The notes under the pieces are model-generated. The model saw only the letters and a list, made by a program, of their open reading frames with translations, ran no database searches and had not been told where the DNA came from. From Streptomyces sp. NRRL S-31 (GTDB taxonomy: Bacteria > Actinomycetota > Actinomycetes > Streptomycetales > Streptomycetaceae), in NCBI RefSeq assembly GCF_000718775.1, contig NZ_JOCB01000083.1:1-39221 (forward strand): DNA of 39,221 bases, read 5' to 3'. Shown piece after piece: positions 9,141 to 17,361 of this stretch. The first letter of the stretch is position 1. Each line of letters begins with the position of its first letter. The translations under genes were made by a program, and so were the position numbers.

Positions 9141-9694
9141 ACGTGTCCTTCCGGATCGAGCGGGAGGCTGCACAGCGGACACGGTGGCCGCCCGGCGTTG
9201 ACGACGTCGAGGGCGCGCTTGGCGAAGGCCCGGGCCTGCGCGCCGGTCAGCCGGACCCGCAGCATCGGGGGTCCGTTCTCCTCGTCCTGGAGCAGACGCT
9301 CCTCGGCCTCGGCGAGGTCCTCCTCGGTGTCGGCCTCCAGCTCGACCAGCGCCTGGGCCTCGACGATCATGCGCTGGTCCTCGCCGTCCCAGGCCAGGGC
9401 CATGGTGCCGACGCGGAACTCCTCCTCGACGGGGGTGTCGAGCGGAGCGGTGTCGGCGATCTCGTTGGGCGCCATGGCGGGGACGGCCGCGCTGCCGCCG
9501 CTACGCCGTACGACCTCGTCCAGCAGTTCGTCCATGCGCTCGGCGAGCGCGGCGACCTGGGTCTTCTCCAGGGCCACGCTGGTCACCCGGGAGCCTGCGA
9601 TGGCCTGGAGGAAGAACGTACGGCGCCCGGGCAGTCCGACCGTGCCGGCCACGAAGCGGTCCGGCTGGTCGTAGAGGAACACCTGACGGGACAC
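9104..9694 (-). CDS. DUF3090 family protein with zinc-ribbon-like tail
   Basis: 196-residue conserved actinobacterial protein. The N-terminus SRQVFLYDQPDRFVAGTVGLPG is the family hallmark. The central region is acidic and helical. The C-terminus has CPLC (C172, C175) and [12 protein letters not shown] (H184, C186), a plausible CCHC zinc site. The GTG start at 9694 has GGAG about 10 nt upstream. It lies between the histidine phosphatase gene (99-bp gap) and the SCO1664-family gene (37-nt overlap). The same set of neighbours recurs in other actinobacteria including mycobacteria (from memory), suggesting a shared pathway. No biochemical activity can be named. Confidence 0.88.
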   Translation of the reverse strand: MSRQVFLYDQPDRFVAGTVGLPGRRTFFLQAIAGSRVTSVALEKTQVAALAERMDELLDEVVRRSGGSAAVPAMAPNEIADTAPLDTPVEEEFRVGTMALAWDGEDQRMIVEAQALVELEADTEEDLAEAEERLLQDEENGPPMLRVRLTGAQARAFAKRALDVVNAGRPPCPLCSLPLDPEGHVCPRQNGYRRGA

Positions 9695-9774
9695 GTCCTG
9701 TCTCCATTGATGTCGTGGTTTCGGGGGATTCGGCGGTGCCGGCCGTACGCGGGAGCGACGGGGTCGGTCGCTTC

Positions 9775-9780
9775 ACCCTA
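9775..9780 (-). promoter_or_regulatory. Candidate -10 for the DUF3090/SCO1664 genes
   Basis: TAGGGT on the minus strand lies in the 99-bp gap upstream of the DUF3090 gene and would give a leader of about 75 nt. It suggests DUF3090 and its downstream partner can be transcribed separately from the phosphatase. Confidence 0.4.
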
Positions 9781-9793
9781 CTGCGGCCGACGA

Positions 9794-10480
9794 TCACGGT
9801 GCGCCCGCACCGCCTCCGACCGGTGCGTCGCCCTCGCCGGGTTCCTCGCGCGGGACGAGTGAAGCGAAGTCCCCGGTGTCGCCGAGGCGCACGAGGAACG
9901 GCCGGAGGGGGGTGTAGCGGATCGCGGTGACGGAGCACGGCTCCACGGAGATCCGCTGGAAGAGATCGAGGTGGAGGCCGAGGGCGTCGGCGACGAGGGA
10001 CTTGATGATGTCGCCGTGGGAGCACATCAGGTAGACCGCGTCGGCGCCGTGCTCGCGCTCCACGCGCGCGTTCCACTCGCGTACGGCCTCGGCGGCGCGG
10101 GTCTGCATGGCCCGCATGGACTCGCCGCCCGGGAAGGCGGCGGAGGAGGGATGCGCCTGCACGGTCGCCATCAGCGGCTCGTCCTTCAGCTCGGCGAGCT
10201 TGCGGCCGGTCCAGTCGCCGTAATCGCACTCCCCGATCCGCTCCTCGGTGTGGGAGCGCAGGCCGGGGCGGGCGTCCAGCAGGGGGGCTACCGTCTCCTG
10301 GCAGCGCTCGAGCGGACTGGTGACGACCTCGGAGAGCGGCAGTCCGGCGAGCCGTGCGGGCAGCGCGGCGGCCTGCGCGGCGCCTCGCTCGTCCAGCGCG
10401 ACGCCGGGCGACCGTCCGGCGAGCACGCCCGAGGTGTTGGCGGTGGAACGTCCGTGCCTTACGAGGATCAGCGTGGGCAT
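9794..10480 (-). CDS. Histidine phosphatase (phosphoglycerate-mutase-like), MSMEG_4193 family
   Basis: 228-residue member of the histidine phosphatase superfamily. The catalytic LVRHGRST is at residues 6-13. The acid/base-bearing IGECDYGDWTG segment and the second catalytic His in YLMCSHGDIIKSL are present. Annotators often call such proteins phosphoglycerate mutase, but this clade ('MSMEG_4193 family') is better regarded as a phosphatase of unknown substrate. A TACCCT hexamer (10492-10487, minus strand) ends 6 nt before the ATG and no ribosome site is visible, so translation may be leaderless. It heads the minus-strand block that ends with mshC and is divergent from the CorA gene. The C-terminus is a Gly/Pro-rich tail. 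Confidence 0.85.
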   Translation of the reverse strand: MPTLILVRHGRSTANTSGVLAGRSPGVALDERGAAQAAALPARLAGLPLSEVVTSPLERCQETVAPLLDARPGLRSHTEERIGECDYGDWTGRKLAELKDEPLMATVQAHPSSAAFPGGESMRAMQTRAAEAVREWNARVEREHGADAVYLMCSHGDIIKSLVADALGLHLDLFQRISVEPCSVTAIRYTPLRPFLVRLGDTGDFASLVPREEPGEGDAPVGGGAGAP

Positions 10481-10486
10481 GCGGCA

Positions 10487-10492
10487 AGGGTA
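10487..10492 (-). promoter_or_regulatory. -10-like hexamer for a leaderless phosphatase mRNA
   Basis: TACCCT on the minus strand, 6 nt before the ATG at 10480. This spacing would place transcription start at or next to the start codon. Sequence inference only. Confidence 0.4.
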
Positions 10493-10532
10493 GGCGCACC
10501 TTGAGATGCGCCGATGACCGGGCGAAGGGAGA

Positions 10533-11537
10533 ATGCGCTCCGTGATCGTCGACTGCGCCATATACCGGCACGGGCACCGCACCGAGGGCCCCGTGGACCT
10601 GTCCGACGCGCTCGCCGAGGCGCGGGCGGCCGGCGGCTTCGTGTGGATCGGCCTGCACGAGCCCTCCGAGCGGGAGTTCGACCTGGTCAGCCAGGAGTTC
10701 GGACTGCACCCGCTGGCCGTGGAGGACGCTCTGAAGGCACACCAGCGGCCCAAGCTGGAGGTGTACGACGACTCGCTGTTCATGGTGCTGAAACCGGTCG
10801 TGTACGAGCCGGCGAGCGACGCGGTGTCGGCCGGCGAGGTGATGGTCTTCATCGGCGAGTGCTTCGTGGTGACCGTCCGGCACGGCGAGGGCTCGCCGCT
10901 GGCGGCCGTGCGGCACCGGCTGGAGGAGGAGCCGGAGATGCTCGACAAGGGCCCCGGCGTCGTCCTGTACGCGATCGCCGACGCCATCGTCGACCACTAC
11001 CTGGAGGTGGCGACGGAACTCCAGACGGACCTGGACGAGCTGGAGGCGGAGGTGTTCCGGCCGGAGGTCGGCGCCTCCCGCAACACCGCGTCCCGGATCT
11101 ACACCTTCAAGCGGCAGGTCCTGGAGTTCCGGCGGGCCACCGGACCGCTGGCGGTGCCGCTGACCCGGCTGGCCGGCAGCGGCGGGCTCGGCACCCCGGT
11201 GCCGTTCGTGCACGAGAAGTCGCGGCCCTTCTTCCGGGACGTGGGCGACCACCTCGCGCGGGTGAACGAGTCCGTGGAGGCCCTGGACCGGCTGGTGTCG
11301 GACATCCTCTCGGCCCACCTGGCGCAGATGAGCGTCCGGCAGAACGACGACATGCGGAAGATCTCCTCGTGGGCGGCGATGGCGGCGGTCCCGACGATGA
11401 TCGCGGGCATCTACGGCATGAACTTCGACCACATGCCCGAACTGCACTGGCTGTGGTCGTACCCGGCGGTCATCGCCCTGATGGCCGCGCTGGAGGTGCT
11501 GCTGTACCGGCTGTTCAAGGGACGCGGCTGGCTGTGA
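10533..11537 (+). CDS. corA: CorA-family divalent cation transporter
   Basis: 334-residue membrane transporter for Mg2+ (or Co2+/Ni2+). The long N-terminal cytoplasmic domain ends in an extended helix, and two C-terminal transmembrane helices flank the signature GMN (295-297, in GIYGMNFDHMPELHW). A short periplasmic loop and a basic tail (FKGRGWL) finish the protein. The length and architecture are standard for pentameric CorA. The ATG at 10533 has GAAGGGA at 10524-10530. The gene is convergent with the ferritin-like gene with only 7 bp between stop codons. Substrate cannot be fixed from sequence. Confidence 0.9.
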   Translation: MRSVIVDCAIYRHGHRTEGPVDLSDALAEARAAGGFVWIGLHEPSEREFDLVSQEFGLHPLAVEDALKAHQRPKLEVYDDSLFMVLKPVVYEPASDAVSAGEVMVFIGECFVVTVRHGEGSPLAAVRHRLEEEPEMLDKGPGVVLYAIADAIVDHYLEVATELQTDLDELEAEVFRPEVGASRNTASRIYTFKRQVLEFRRATGPLAVPLTRLAGSGGLGTPVPFVHEKSRPFFRDVGDHLARVNESVEALDRLVSDILSAHLAQMSVRQNDDMRKISSWAAMAAVPTMIAGIYGMNFDHMPELHWLWSYPAVIALMAALEVLLYRLFKGRGWL

Positions 11538-11544
11538 GCGCGGT

Positions 11545-12339
11545 TCAGACGTGCTCGGGCGCGGGTGCGGGCGCCGCCGGACCACCGAGGGCGTCCCGGC
11601 GCTCGGGCATGCGGAGGCGGACCATGCGGTGCCAGCCGGCGAGGCGTTCGTAGGCGTACGCGGCGTGGATGCCGGCCGCGAGCACCGCGGACCTGGTCCT
11701 CGACCAGCCGAGGATGCGCGCCATGCGGGCCGTCACGGCGAGGCTGACGTCCCGGTGGACGCGGATCTCGGCGAGCGCGTACGTCCGCAGGGTCCGCTGG
11801 ATCAGCCGGCCGTGCCCGGCCGCGGCGAGGCGGAGCAGTTCCTCGTGGGTGTAGGCGAGGTGGTTGTCCTCGTCGTCGGCGATCACGCGGAGGGCCTTGC
11901 CGATCCCGGGGTCGTCGCCGAAGCGGGCGCGGAGCAGCGCCATCTGGTCGGCGGCACGCTGTTCGGTGACCCGGCTGTGCGCGAGGTAGACGACGAGGTC
12001 CCGCACGGTGAGCGGCTCGTCCCGGCGGAGCCGGTCGTGCGCGAGGCCGATGCCGCGCCGCTCCAGCAGCATCGTGTAGTCGGTCTCGGGCGGGACCGGG
12101 ACGGGTGCGAGTCCGCGCTTGCGCAGCAGGGCGCGGAAGATGCGCCCGTGCTTGTCCTCGTCGGCGCCGTGCCGGGCGATCCTCGGCGCGAGGGCGCGTT
12201 CGTCCGGCGGTACCAGCGCGGCGATCCGCCCGTTCTCCCAGCCGCCCTGGGCCTCCCCGCCGGCGGCGATGGAGCAGAAGAGGCGGAAGGACTCGTCGTG
12301 GTCGAGGATCTCCTGGAACAGACTCCTGGCCGACAGCAT
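11545..12339 (-). CDS. Ferritin-like diiron-carboxylate protein
   Basis: 264-residue, mostly helical protein. Spacing of acidic and His residues fits a four-helix ferritin-like diiron site: Glu 30 or 35, E61-D-K-H64, E126 and E157-D-N-H160. The two ExxH motifs are intact, so an active metal site is likely (oxidase or hydroxylase-type chemistry). A substrate is not inferable. The ATG at 12339 is chosen because AGAGG lies 8 nt upstream; the longer in-frame start at 12372 has no ribosome site. The C-terminal tail is Pro/Ala-rich. No partner gene is evident: the neighbour at 11537 converges with it. Confidence 0.72.
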   Translation of the reverse strand: MLSARSLFQEILDHDESFRLFCSIAAGGEAQGGWENGRIAALVPPDERALAPRIARHGADEDKHGRIFRALLRKRGLAPVPVPPETDYTMLLERRGIGLAHDRLRRDEPLTVRDLVVYLAHSRVTEQRAADQMALLRARFGDDPGIGKALRVIADDEDNHLAYTHEELLRLAAAGHGRLIQRTLRTYALAEIRVHRDVSLAVTARMARILGWSRTRSAVLAAGIHAAYAYERLAGWHRMVRLRMPERRDALGGPAAPAPAPEHV

Positions 12340-12513
12340 GGCAGACACCTCTCGCAGCTCCGCGGGGCCCACAGGGAACGAGTCAAGTGCGCACGCGCGG
12401 GAGCCGCAACACGGCCCCGGACCGGCTCGGCCGAACGGAGGACCGCGGGGCGGCGGAAGAAGGGGTGCCGGGGGTCGTAACCGCGCGGGGCCGGGCGCGT
12501 TGTTCCCGGTGCC

Positions 12514-12552
12514 GGCCGTGGCGGGGAAGACCCCCGAGCCCCCACCACGGCC
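12514..12552 (-). terminator. Probable terminator after the F420-type oxidoreductase
   Basis: GGCCGTGG (12514-12521) pairs with CCACGGCC (12545-12552), with further G/C pairing inside the loop. It lies just beyond the stop of the leftward gene ending at 12565. Confidence 0.55.
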
Positions 12553-12564
12553 GCGGGAACCTCC

Positions 12565-13620
12565 CTACGCGAGCCCGGCGCGCTCCAGGGCCTCGGTGCC
12601 GGCCCGCAGCGAGGCGAGCCGCTCGTCCAGACTGAAGCCGGCCGGGGCCAGGTTGAGGGTGGTCACCCCGGCGGCGGCGTAGGCCCGCATCCGCTCGGCG
12701 ATCCGGTCGACGGAGCCCAGCAGCGTGGTCCGGTCGATGAGGTCCTGCGGGATCGCGGCGGCGGCTCCCTGCTTGTCCCCGGAGAGGTACTTCCGCTGGA
12801 TCTCGGCGGCCTCCTTCTCGTAGCCCATGCGCTGGGCGAGCTGGTTGTAGAAGTTCTGCTTGGCGCTGCCCATGCCGCCGACGTACAGCGCGGTGTACGG
12901 CCGGAAGACGTCGGCGAGCCGGTCCACGTCCGTGTCGTCGCCGAGGGCGATCGGCAGGGTCGGGCTCACGTCGAACCCGTCGAGCGTCAGGCCCGCCTTC
13001 TCCCGGCCCGCGCGCAGGTGCTTGATCGTGGTCTCCTCCAGGTGCTCGGCGGAGGGGAAGATGAGCAGCGCGCCGTCGGCGATCTCGCCGGTCTGCTCCA
13101 GGTTCTTCGGGCCGATCGCGGCGATGTACAGCGGGATGTGCTCGCGCTGCGGGTGGACGGTCAGCTTGATCGGCTTGCCCGGGCCGCCGGGCAGCGGCAG
13201 CGTCCAGTGCTCGCCCTCGTACGTCAGCCGCTCCCGGGTCATCGCCCTGCGGACGATCTCCACGTACTCGCGGGTGCGGGCCAGCGGCTTGTCGAACTTG
13301 ACGCCGTACCAGCCCTCGGAGACCTGCGGGCCGGAGACGCCGAGCCCGAGGCGGAACCGGCCGCCGGAGAGCGAGTCGAGCGTGGCCGCGGTCATCGCGG
13401 TCATCGCGGGCTGCCGGGCCGGGATCTGGAAGATGGCCGAGCCCACGTCGATGCGCTCGGTCTGCGCGGCGACCCAGCTGAGTACGGTGGCCGCGTCGGA
13501 GCCGTAGGCCTCGGCGGCCCAGCACACCGCGTAGCCCAGCCGGTCGGCCTCCTGCGCCACGGCCAGGTTGTCGCCGTCCATTCCGGCACCCCAGTAGCCG
13601 AGGTTGATCCCGAGCTGCAT
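12565..13620 (-). CDS. F420-dependent LLM-class oxidoreductase
   Basis: 351-residue luciferase-like TIM-barrel protein. The N-terminus LGINLGYWGAGMDGDNLAVAQEADRLGYAVCWAAEAYGSDA and the block GSAIFQIPARQPAMTAMTAATLDSLSGGRF are typical of actinobacterial F420-dependent hydride-transfer enzymes. IPLYIAAIGPKNLEQTGEIADG is the barrel strand near the cofactor phosphate. The ATG at 13620 has AAGGGGA 8 nt upstream. Substrates of most such enzymes are unknown and no neighbour points to one. It is divergent from the aldo/keto reductase gene. Cofactor choice of F420 over FMN is from family knowledge. Confidence 0.88.
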   Translation of the reverse strand: MQLGINLGYWGAGMDGDNLAVAQEADRLGYAVCWAAEAYGSDAATVLSWVAAQTERIDVGSAIFQIPARQPAMTAMTAATLDSLSGGRFRLGLGVSGPQVSEGWYGVKFDKPLARTREYVEIVRRAMTRERLTYEGEHWTLPLPGGPGKPIKLTVHPQREHIPLYIAAIGPKNLEQTGEIADGALLIFPSAEHLEETTIKHLRAGREKAGLTLDGFDVSPTLPIALGDDTDVDRLADVFRPYTALYVGGMGSAKQNFYNQLAQRMGYEKEAAEIQRKYLSGDKQGAAAAIPQDLIDRTTLLGSVDRIAERMRAYAAAGVTTLNLAPAGFSLDERLASLRAGTEALERAGLA

Positions 13621-13767
13621 GGCCGAATCCCCTTACCGATGAGTAACGTGCCTGTCGGGCAGACCTTAGCGCGGGGCGGCGGTCCGGGGCGGACAGGTGG
13701 GCGGACCCGCCCGCGACGCGGTCGGTCCCGTTGTCCACAGGCAACCCACCGCACCGGTTCCGGCCAG

Positions 13768-13773
13768 TAATCT
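13768..13773 (+). promoter_or_regulatory. -10-like hexamer for a leaderless aldo/keto reductase mRNA
   Basis: TAATCT, followed by exactly 7 nt and the ATG at 13781, with no ribosome site between. Strongly suggests that transcription begins at the start codon. Confidence 0.5.
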
Positions 13774-13780
13774 CGCCCGC

Positions 13781-14764
13781 ATGGAGCAGAGGTATCTCGG
13801 CCGTACCGGCCTGCGCGTGTCACGCATCGGACTCGGCACCCTCACCTGGGGCCGGGACACCGACGAGCACGCCGCCGCGGACATGCTGAAGGCGTTCTGG
13901 GAGGCCGGCGGCACCCTCGTCGACACCGCGGACGTGTACGGCGACGGGGAGGCGGAGTATCTGCTCGGACAGCTGATGGACGGCCTCGTGCCGCGCCGGG
14001 ACCTGGTCGTCTCCACCAAGGCCGGCAGCGTCCCCGACCCCGATCGCCGCTTCGACGGCTCCCGGGGCCATCTGCTCGCCGCGCTCGACGCCTCCCTGGC
14101 CCGCCTCGGCACGGAGTACGTCGACCTGTGGCACGTCCACGCCTACGACCCCGAGACCCCGCTGGAGGAGACGCTCCAGGCCCTCGACCTCGCGGTGAGC
14201 AGCGGCCGGGCCCGGTACGCCGCCGTCTCCAACTTCAGCGGCTGGCAGCTGGCCAAGGCGGCCACCTGGCAGCTCGCGGCGCCGGGCACCCGCACCCGGC
14301 TGGCCGGTACCCAGATGGAGTACTCGCTGCTCCAGCGGGGTGTGGAACGCGAGGTGCTGCCGGCCGCGCTCGACCTCGGCATGGGCCTGCTGCCCTCCTC
14401 CCCGCTCGGCCGGGGCGTGCTGACCGGCAAGTACCGGCGCACCACTCCCCCGGACTCGCGCGGCGCCTCCGAGCACCTGGCGCCGTTCGTCGAGCCGTAC
14501 CTGGACGACACCGCGACCCGGATCGTCGACGCGGTGACGACGGCCGCCGACGGGCTCGCGGTCACCCCGCTCCAGGTGGCCCTCGCCTGGATCCGGGACC
14601 GGCCCGGGGTGGCCGCGCCGATCGTCGGCCCGCGCACCGCCCAGCAGCTCGCGGCGGCGCTGTCAGTGGAGGCCCTTACGCTTCCTGACGAGATCTGCCG
14701 GGCGCTGGACGATGTGTCGGCGCCCGTGCACCGCTATCCCGATCACGACTGGAGCACGCTGTGA
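13781..14764 (+). CDS. Aldo/keto reductase
   Basis: 327-residue NADPH-dependent (beta/alpha)8 oxidoreductase. The catalytic tetrad is visible: Asp and Tyr in LVDTADVYGDGEAEYLLG, Lys in VVSTKAGSV, and His in DLWHVHAYD. The NADP-binding end GVAAPIVGPRTAQQLAAAL is present. The opening MEQRYLGRTGLRVSRIGLGT is a common AKR start and fixes the ATG at 13781, although the frame is open upstream. Its stop overlaps the GTG of the next gene (GTGA, 14761-14764), so the two are translationally coupled. Nothing in that next gene explains the coupling. Substrate unknown. Confidence 0.9.
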   Translation: MEQRYLGRTGLRVSRIGLGTLTWGRDTDEHAAADMLKAFWEAGGTLVDTADVYGDGEAEYLLGQLMDGLVPRRDLVVSTKAGSVPDPDRRFDGSRGHLLAALDASLARLGTEYVDLWHVHAYDPETPLEETLQALDLAVSSGRARYAAVSNFSGWQLAKAATWQLAAPGTRTRLAGTQMEYSLLQRGVEREVLPAALDLGMGLLPSSPLGRGVLTGKYRRTTPPDSRGASEHLAPFVEPYLDDTATRIVDAVTTAADGLAVTPLQVALAWIRDRPGVAAPIVGPRTAQQLAAALSVEALTLPDEICRALDDVSAPVHRYPDHDWSTL

Positions 14765-17298
14765 GCACGGAGCCGGAGACCACGGAGGAAGCCGGGCCGA
14801 GGACGCCGGACACACCGGGGACCGCGGAGCGAGGGGCCGCGCGCGGACGGGGCGGTGCGGACGACCACGGCACGACGACGGGCACCGCGGACCACGGCAC
14901 GACGACGGGCACCGCGGAGAGGACCGCGGGGACCGGGGAAGCCGAGGGGGCCGAGGGGACGGGGGAAGCCGAGGGGGCCGAGGGAACCGGAGCGTCCGGC
15001 GGGGCGGAGGGCGCCGAGGTCTCCGAGATCTCCGGGGCGGCCGGAGAGGCCGAGGGCTCCGGGGACACCGGCGGGTCCGCGGTCTTCGAGACGGCCGGAA
15101 GGGCCGAGGGCTCCGGGACGGTCGAGGCGGCCGGAGAAGCCGAGGGCTCCGGGGACGCAGACGGGTCCGAAGTCTCCGAGACAGCCGGAGAGGCCGAAGG
15201 CTCCAGGGACTCCGGCGGGGCCGGGAGCCCCGGGGACTCCGAGACGGCCGGGAAGGCCGAAGGCTCCGGGGCGGCCGACGGGTCAGCGGACTCCCAAGGC
15301 TCCTCGGACTCCGAGCAGTCCGAGGGTGCCGCGAGTGCCACCGGTGCCGAGGGTGGCGACGGGGGGCGGAGGTCCGAGGCCGAGGCCGAGTTGGCCGCGC
15401 AGCGGATCGAGCGGGAGCGGATCGAACGGCGCAAGGCGGAGCGGCACGGCCCGATCGACAGCGGCGCCAAGCTCAGCGGCACGGCGGCCGACCTGCTCGC
15501 GGCGGTGCGGGCCGTGGAGAGCGGCGAGAAGCCGCCGGCCACGGTGTTCGCCGAGCCCGCGCCGGAGACCGTGGCGGCCGTACGCCGCGTGCTGGCCGAG
15601 GGCGGCGCGCCCGACGCGCTGGCCCCCCAGGTGGCGACGGTGCTCGGCGAGGGCGCCGACACCGCGCTCCGGGAGGACCCCTGGCAGTTGCTCCGGGTCG
15701 GCGGGGTACGACCGGAGCAGGCGGACGGCTTCGCGCGGGCGCTGCTCGGCGCCGCCTGCGCACCGGACGACGAACGCCGGGGCCGCGCGGTGACCGTCTG
15801 GCTGCTGGAGCAGGCGGCCGTGGCCGGGCACACCGCCCTGGAACTGCCCACGCTCACCACGGCGCTGGGCCGGCAGGGCGTACCGGACCCGGACGCGGCG
15901 GTGCAGGGCACGCTCGCCGAGGGCGAGGCGCTGGTGTTCCAGGACGCCCTGGAGGAGCCCGGTGCCCCGGCGGTGCGGGGCTCCGCCGACGAAGCAGACG
16001 CAGAGGAGGAGGAGCGGCCGGTCCGGGTCCTGGTCGGCCTGGAGCGGTACGCGCTGGCCGAGGAGAGCCTCGCCGACGGTCTGGCGCGGCTGGTCAACTC
16101 CCCGCCCGCCGAGGCCGGGCAGTCCTGGGATGAGGTCGCCGCCGCCCTCTCGGGTGGTGCGGCCGAGCTGGCCCGCGCCGTCGCGGGGCACGGTCTGGTG
16201 CTGCACACCGGCGGGGAGGCGGCCCGCGCCGAACCGGCCGCACTGCTCGGTGCCGCCCGCGCCGCGGGCCTGCGGGCCTTCGCCGTCTGCCACGCCCCCG
16301 ACGGGCTCCGGCGCACGTCCGCGCAACCGGGCGGGGCCGCGGTGGAGCCGGGCACGGGCACGGTGGCCGGGCTGCTGTCCGGTGCCGAGGGCCCGGGCCG
16401 GGACGCGGACGGAACCCTGGAGCTGGACCTGCTGATCGTGCTGGACGCGCCCCAGCTCGACGTGGAGGGCGCCGCGGCGCTGGTGGAGTCCCTGCCCGAC
16501 GGGGCCCGGCTGGTGCTCAGCGGCGACCCGGGGGTGCTGTGGTCCGCCGGTCCGGGCCGTATCTTCGCGGACCTGCTGGCCGCCCGCGTCTGCCCGCAGA
16601 TCGCCTCCCGGCTGCCGGACCCCGGGCCGATCGGCGAGCTGGTCTCCGGCATCGGCGCCGGCGAGCTGAACCAGGTCGCCGCCCCCGGCAAGGAGGTCGT
16701 CATCGTGCCGGTGCGGGACGCGGGCGAGGCCGTGCACCGGACGGTGCAGCTGGTCGCGGACTCGGTGCCGCGGGCGATCGGCGTCCCGGCCGACCAGACC
16801 GTGGTGATCACCCCGGGCCATGGCGGCGCCGCGGGCACCCGCGCCCTCAACTCCGCCCTGAAGGAGCGCCTCAACCCCGGCCCCGGGCGGTTCGGCGGCT
16901 TCGACCCCGGGGACCGGATCGCCTACACCCCCGCGCCGGGGCGCACGGTGCCGGGCGTGGTGGTGAAGGCCGACGCCGACGGGCTGCACCTGTCGTGCGC
17001 CGGCGTCCCCGTCGTCGTACCGCGGGAGCGGGTGGAGGGCGGTGTCCGGCACGGCTGGGCGCTGACCGCGCACCAGGCGGCGGGCGCCCGCTGGCCGGCG
17101 GTGGTCGTGGTGCTCCCCGGTGACGCCGCGCAGGCGCTCAGCCGCCCCTGGGTGTACACGGCCTTCAGCCGGGCGGAACGCCACCTGTCCGTGGTCCACG
17201 GGGTGGAGCAGGCGCTGCCGAAGGCGGTGGCGGAGGTCCCGCCGAAGCCCCGTACGACCCGTCTGCGGACGCTGCTGCTCACTCAGCGGACGGACTGA
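14761..17298 (+). CDS. RecD-like protein with helix-hairpin-helix, degenerate ATPase motifs
   Basis: 845 residues. The first 200 or so are low-complexity Gly/Glu/Ala/Ser/Thr repeats, with two perfect 27-bp repeats at 14863-14916. A basic helix (about 205-235) follows, then a RecD2-like helix-hairpin-helix part (EDPWQLLRVGGVRPEQADGFARALL, starting at about 304). The remainder follows the order of RecD/UvrD helicase motifs, but the Walker A position reads VLHTGGEAARAEPAAL (about 480-495) with no GKT. The Walker B position reads LIVLDAPQLD, lacking the DE pair. Motif III (SGDPGVLWSAGPGRIFADLL, from 587) and the C-terminal GWALTAHQAAG and YTAFSRAERHLSVVHG (R804) are kept. It is probably a non-hydrolysing DNA-binding relative of RecD2. 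Coupled to the AKR gene by a 4-nt overlap. Confidence 0.78.
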   Translation: MSTEPETTEEAGPRTPDTPGTAERGAARGRGGADDHGTTTGTADHGTTTGTAERTAGTGEAEGAEGTGEAEGAEGTGASGGAEGAEVSEISGAAGEAEGSGDTGGSAVFETAGRAEGSGTVEAAGEAEGSGDADGSEVSETAGEAEGSRDSGGAGSPGDSETAGKAEGSGAADGSADSQGSSDSEQSEGAASATGAEGGDGGRRSEAEAELAAQRIERERIERRKAERHGPIDSGAKLSGTAADLLAAVRAVESGEKPPATVFAEPAPETVAAVRRVLAEGGAPDALAPQVATVLGEGADTALREDPWQLLRVGGVRPEQADGFARALLGAACAPDDERRGRAVTVWLLEQAAVAGHTALELPTLTTALGRQGVPDPDAAVQGTLAEGEALVFQDALEEPGAPAVRGSADEADAEEEERPVRVLVGLERYALAEESLADGLARLVNSPPAEAGQSWDEVAAALSGGAAELARAVAGHGLVLHTGGEAARAEPAALLGAARAAGLRAFAVCHAPDGLRRTSAQPGGAAVEPGTGTVAGLLSGAEGPGRDADGTLELDLLIVLDAPQLDVEGAAALVESLPDGARLVLSGDPGVLWSAGPGRIFADLLAARVCPQIASRLPDPGPIGELVSGIGAGELNQVAAPGKEVVIVPVRDAGEAVHRTVQLVADSVPRAIGVPADQTVVITPGHGGAAGTRALNSALKERLNPGPGRFGGFDPGDRIAYTPAPGRTVPGVVVKADADGLHLSCAGVPVVVPRERVEGGVRHGWALTAHQAAGARWPAVVVVLPGDAAQALSRPWVYTAFSRAERHLSVVHGVEQALPKAVAEVPPKPRTTRLRTLLLTQRTD
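14863..15290 (+). repeat. Repeat-rich coding segment at the RecD-like N-terminus
   Basis: Two perfect 27-bp tandem units (14863-14889, 14890-14916) encode DHGTTTGTA twice. They are followed by GTGEAEGAE duplications (about 14931-14990) and several diverged AGEAEGSGD-type units. The stretch is in frame and encodes an acidic, probably disordered tail likely to vary in length between strains. Confidence 0.8.
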
Positions 17299-17316
17299 CC
17301 CCGCCGCCTCCGCGTC

Positions 17317-17357
17317 GCGGCGGTGCCGTGCCGGCCCAGGCCCCACGGCACCGCCGC
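17317..17357. terminator. Bidirectional terminator hairpin
   Basis: GCGGCGGTGCCGTG (17317-17330) pairs perfectly with 17344-17357. It fills the 63-bp gap between the converging RecD-like gene and the acidic-protein gene. Confidence 0.75.
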
Positions 17358-17361
17358 CCGG

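Noticed and set aside
14676..16874. A 732-codon minus-strand open frame rich in Ser/Ala/Pro
   Set aside because: It lies antisense to the RecD-like gene, whose motifs are clear; the low-complexity composition is the mirror of the repeat-rich N-terminus.
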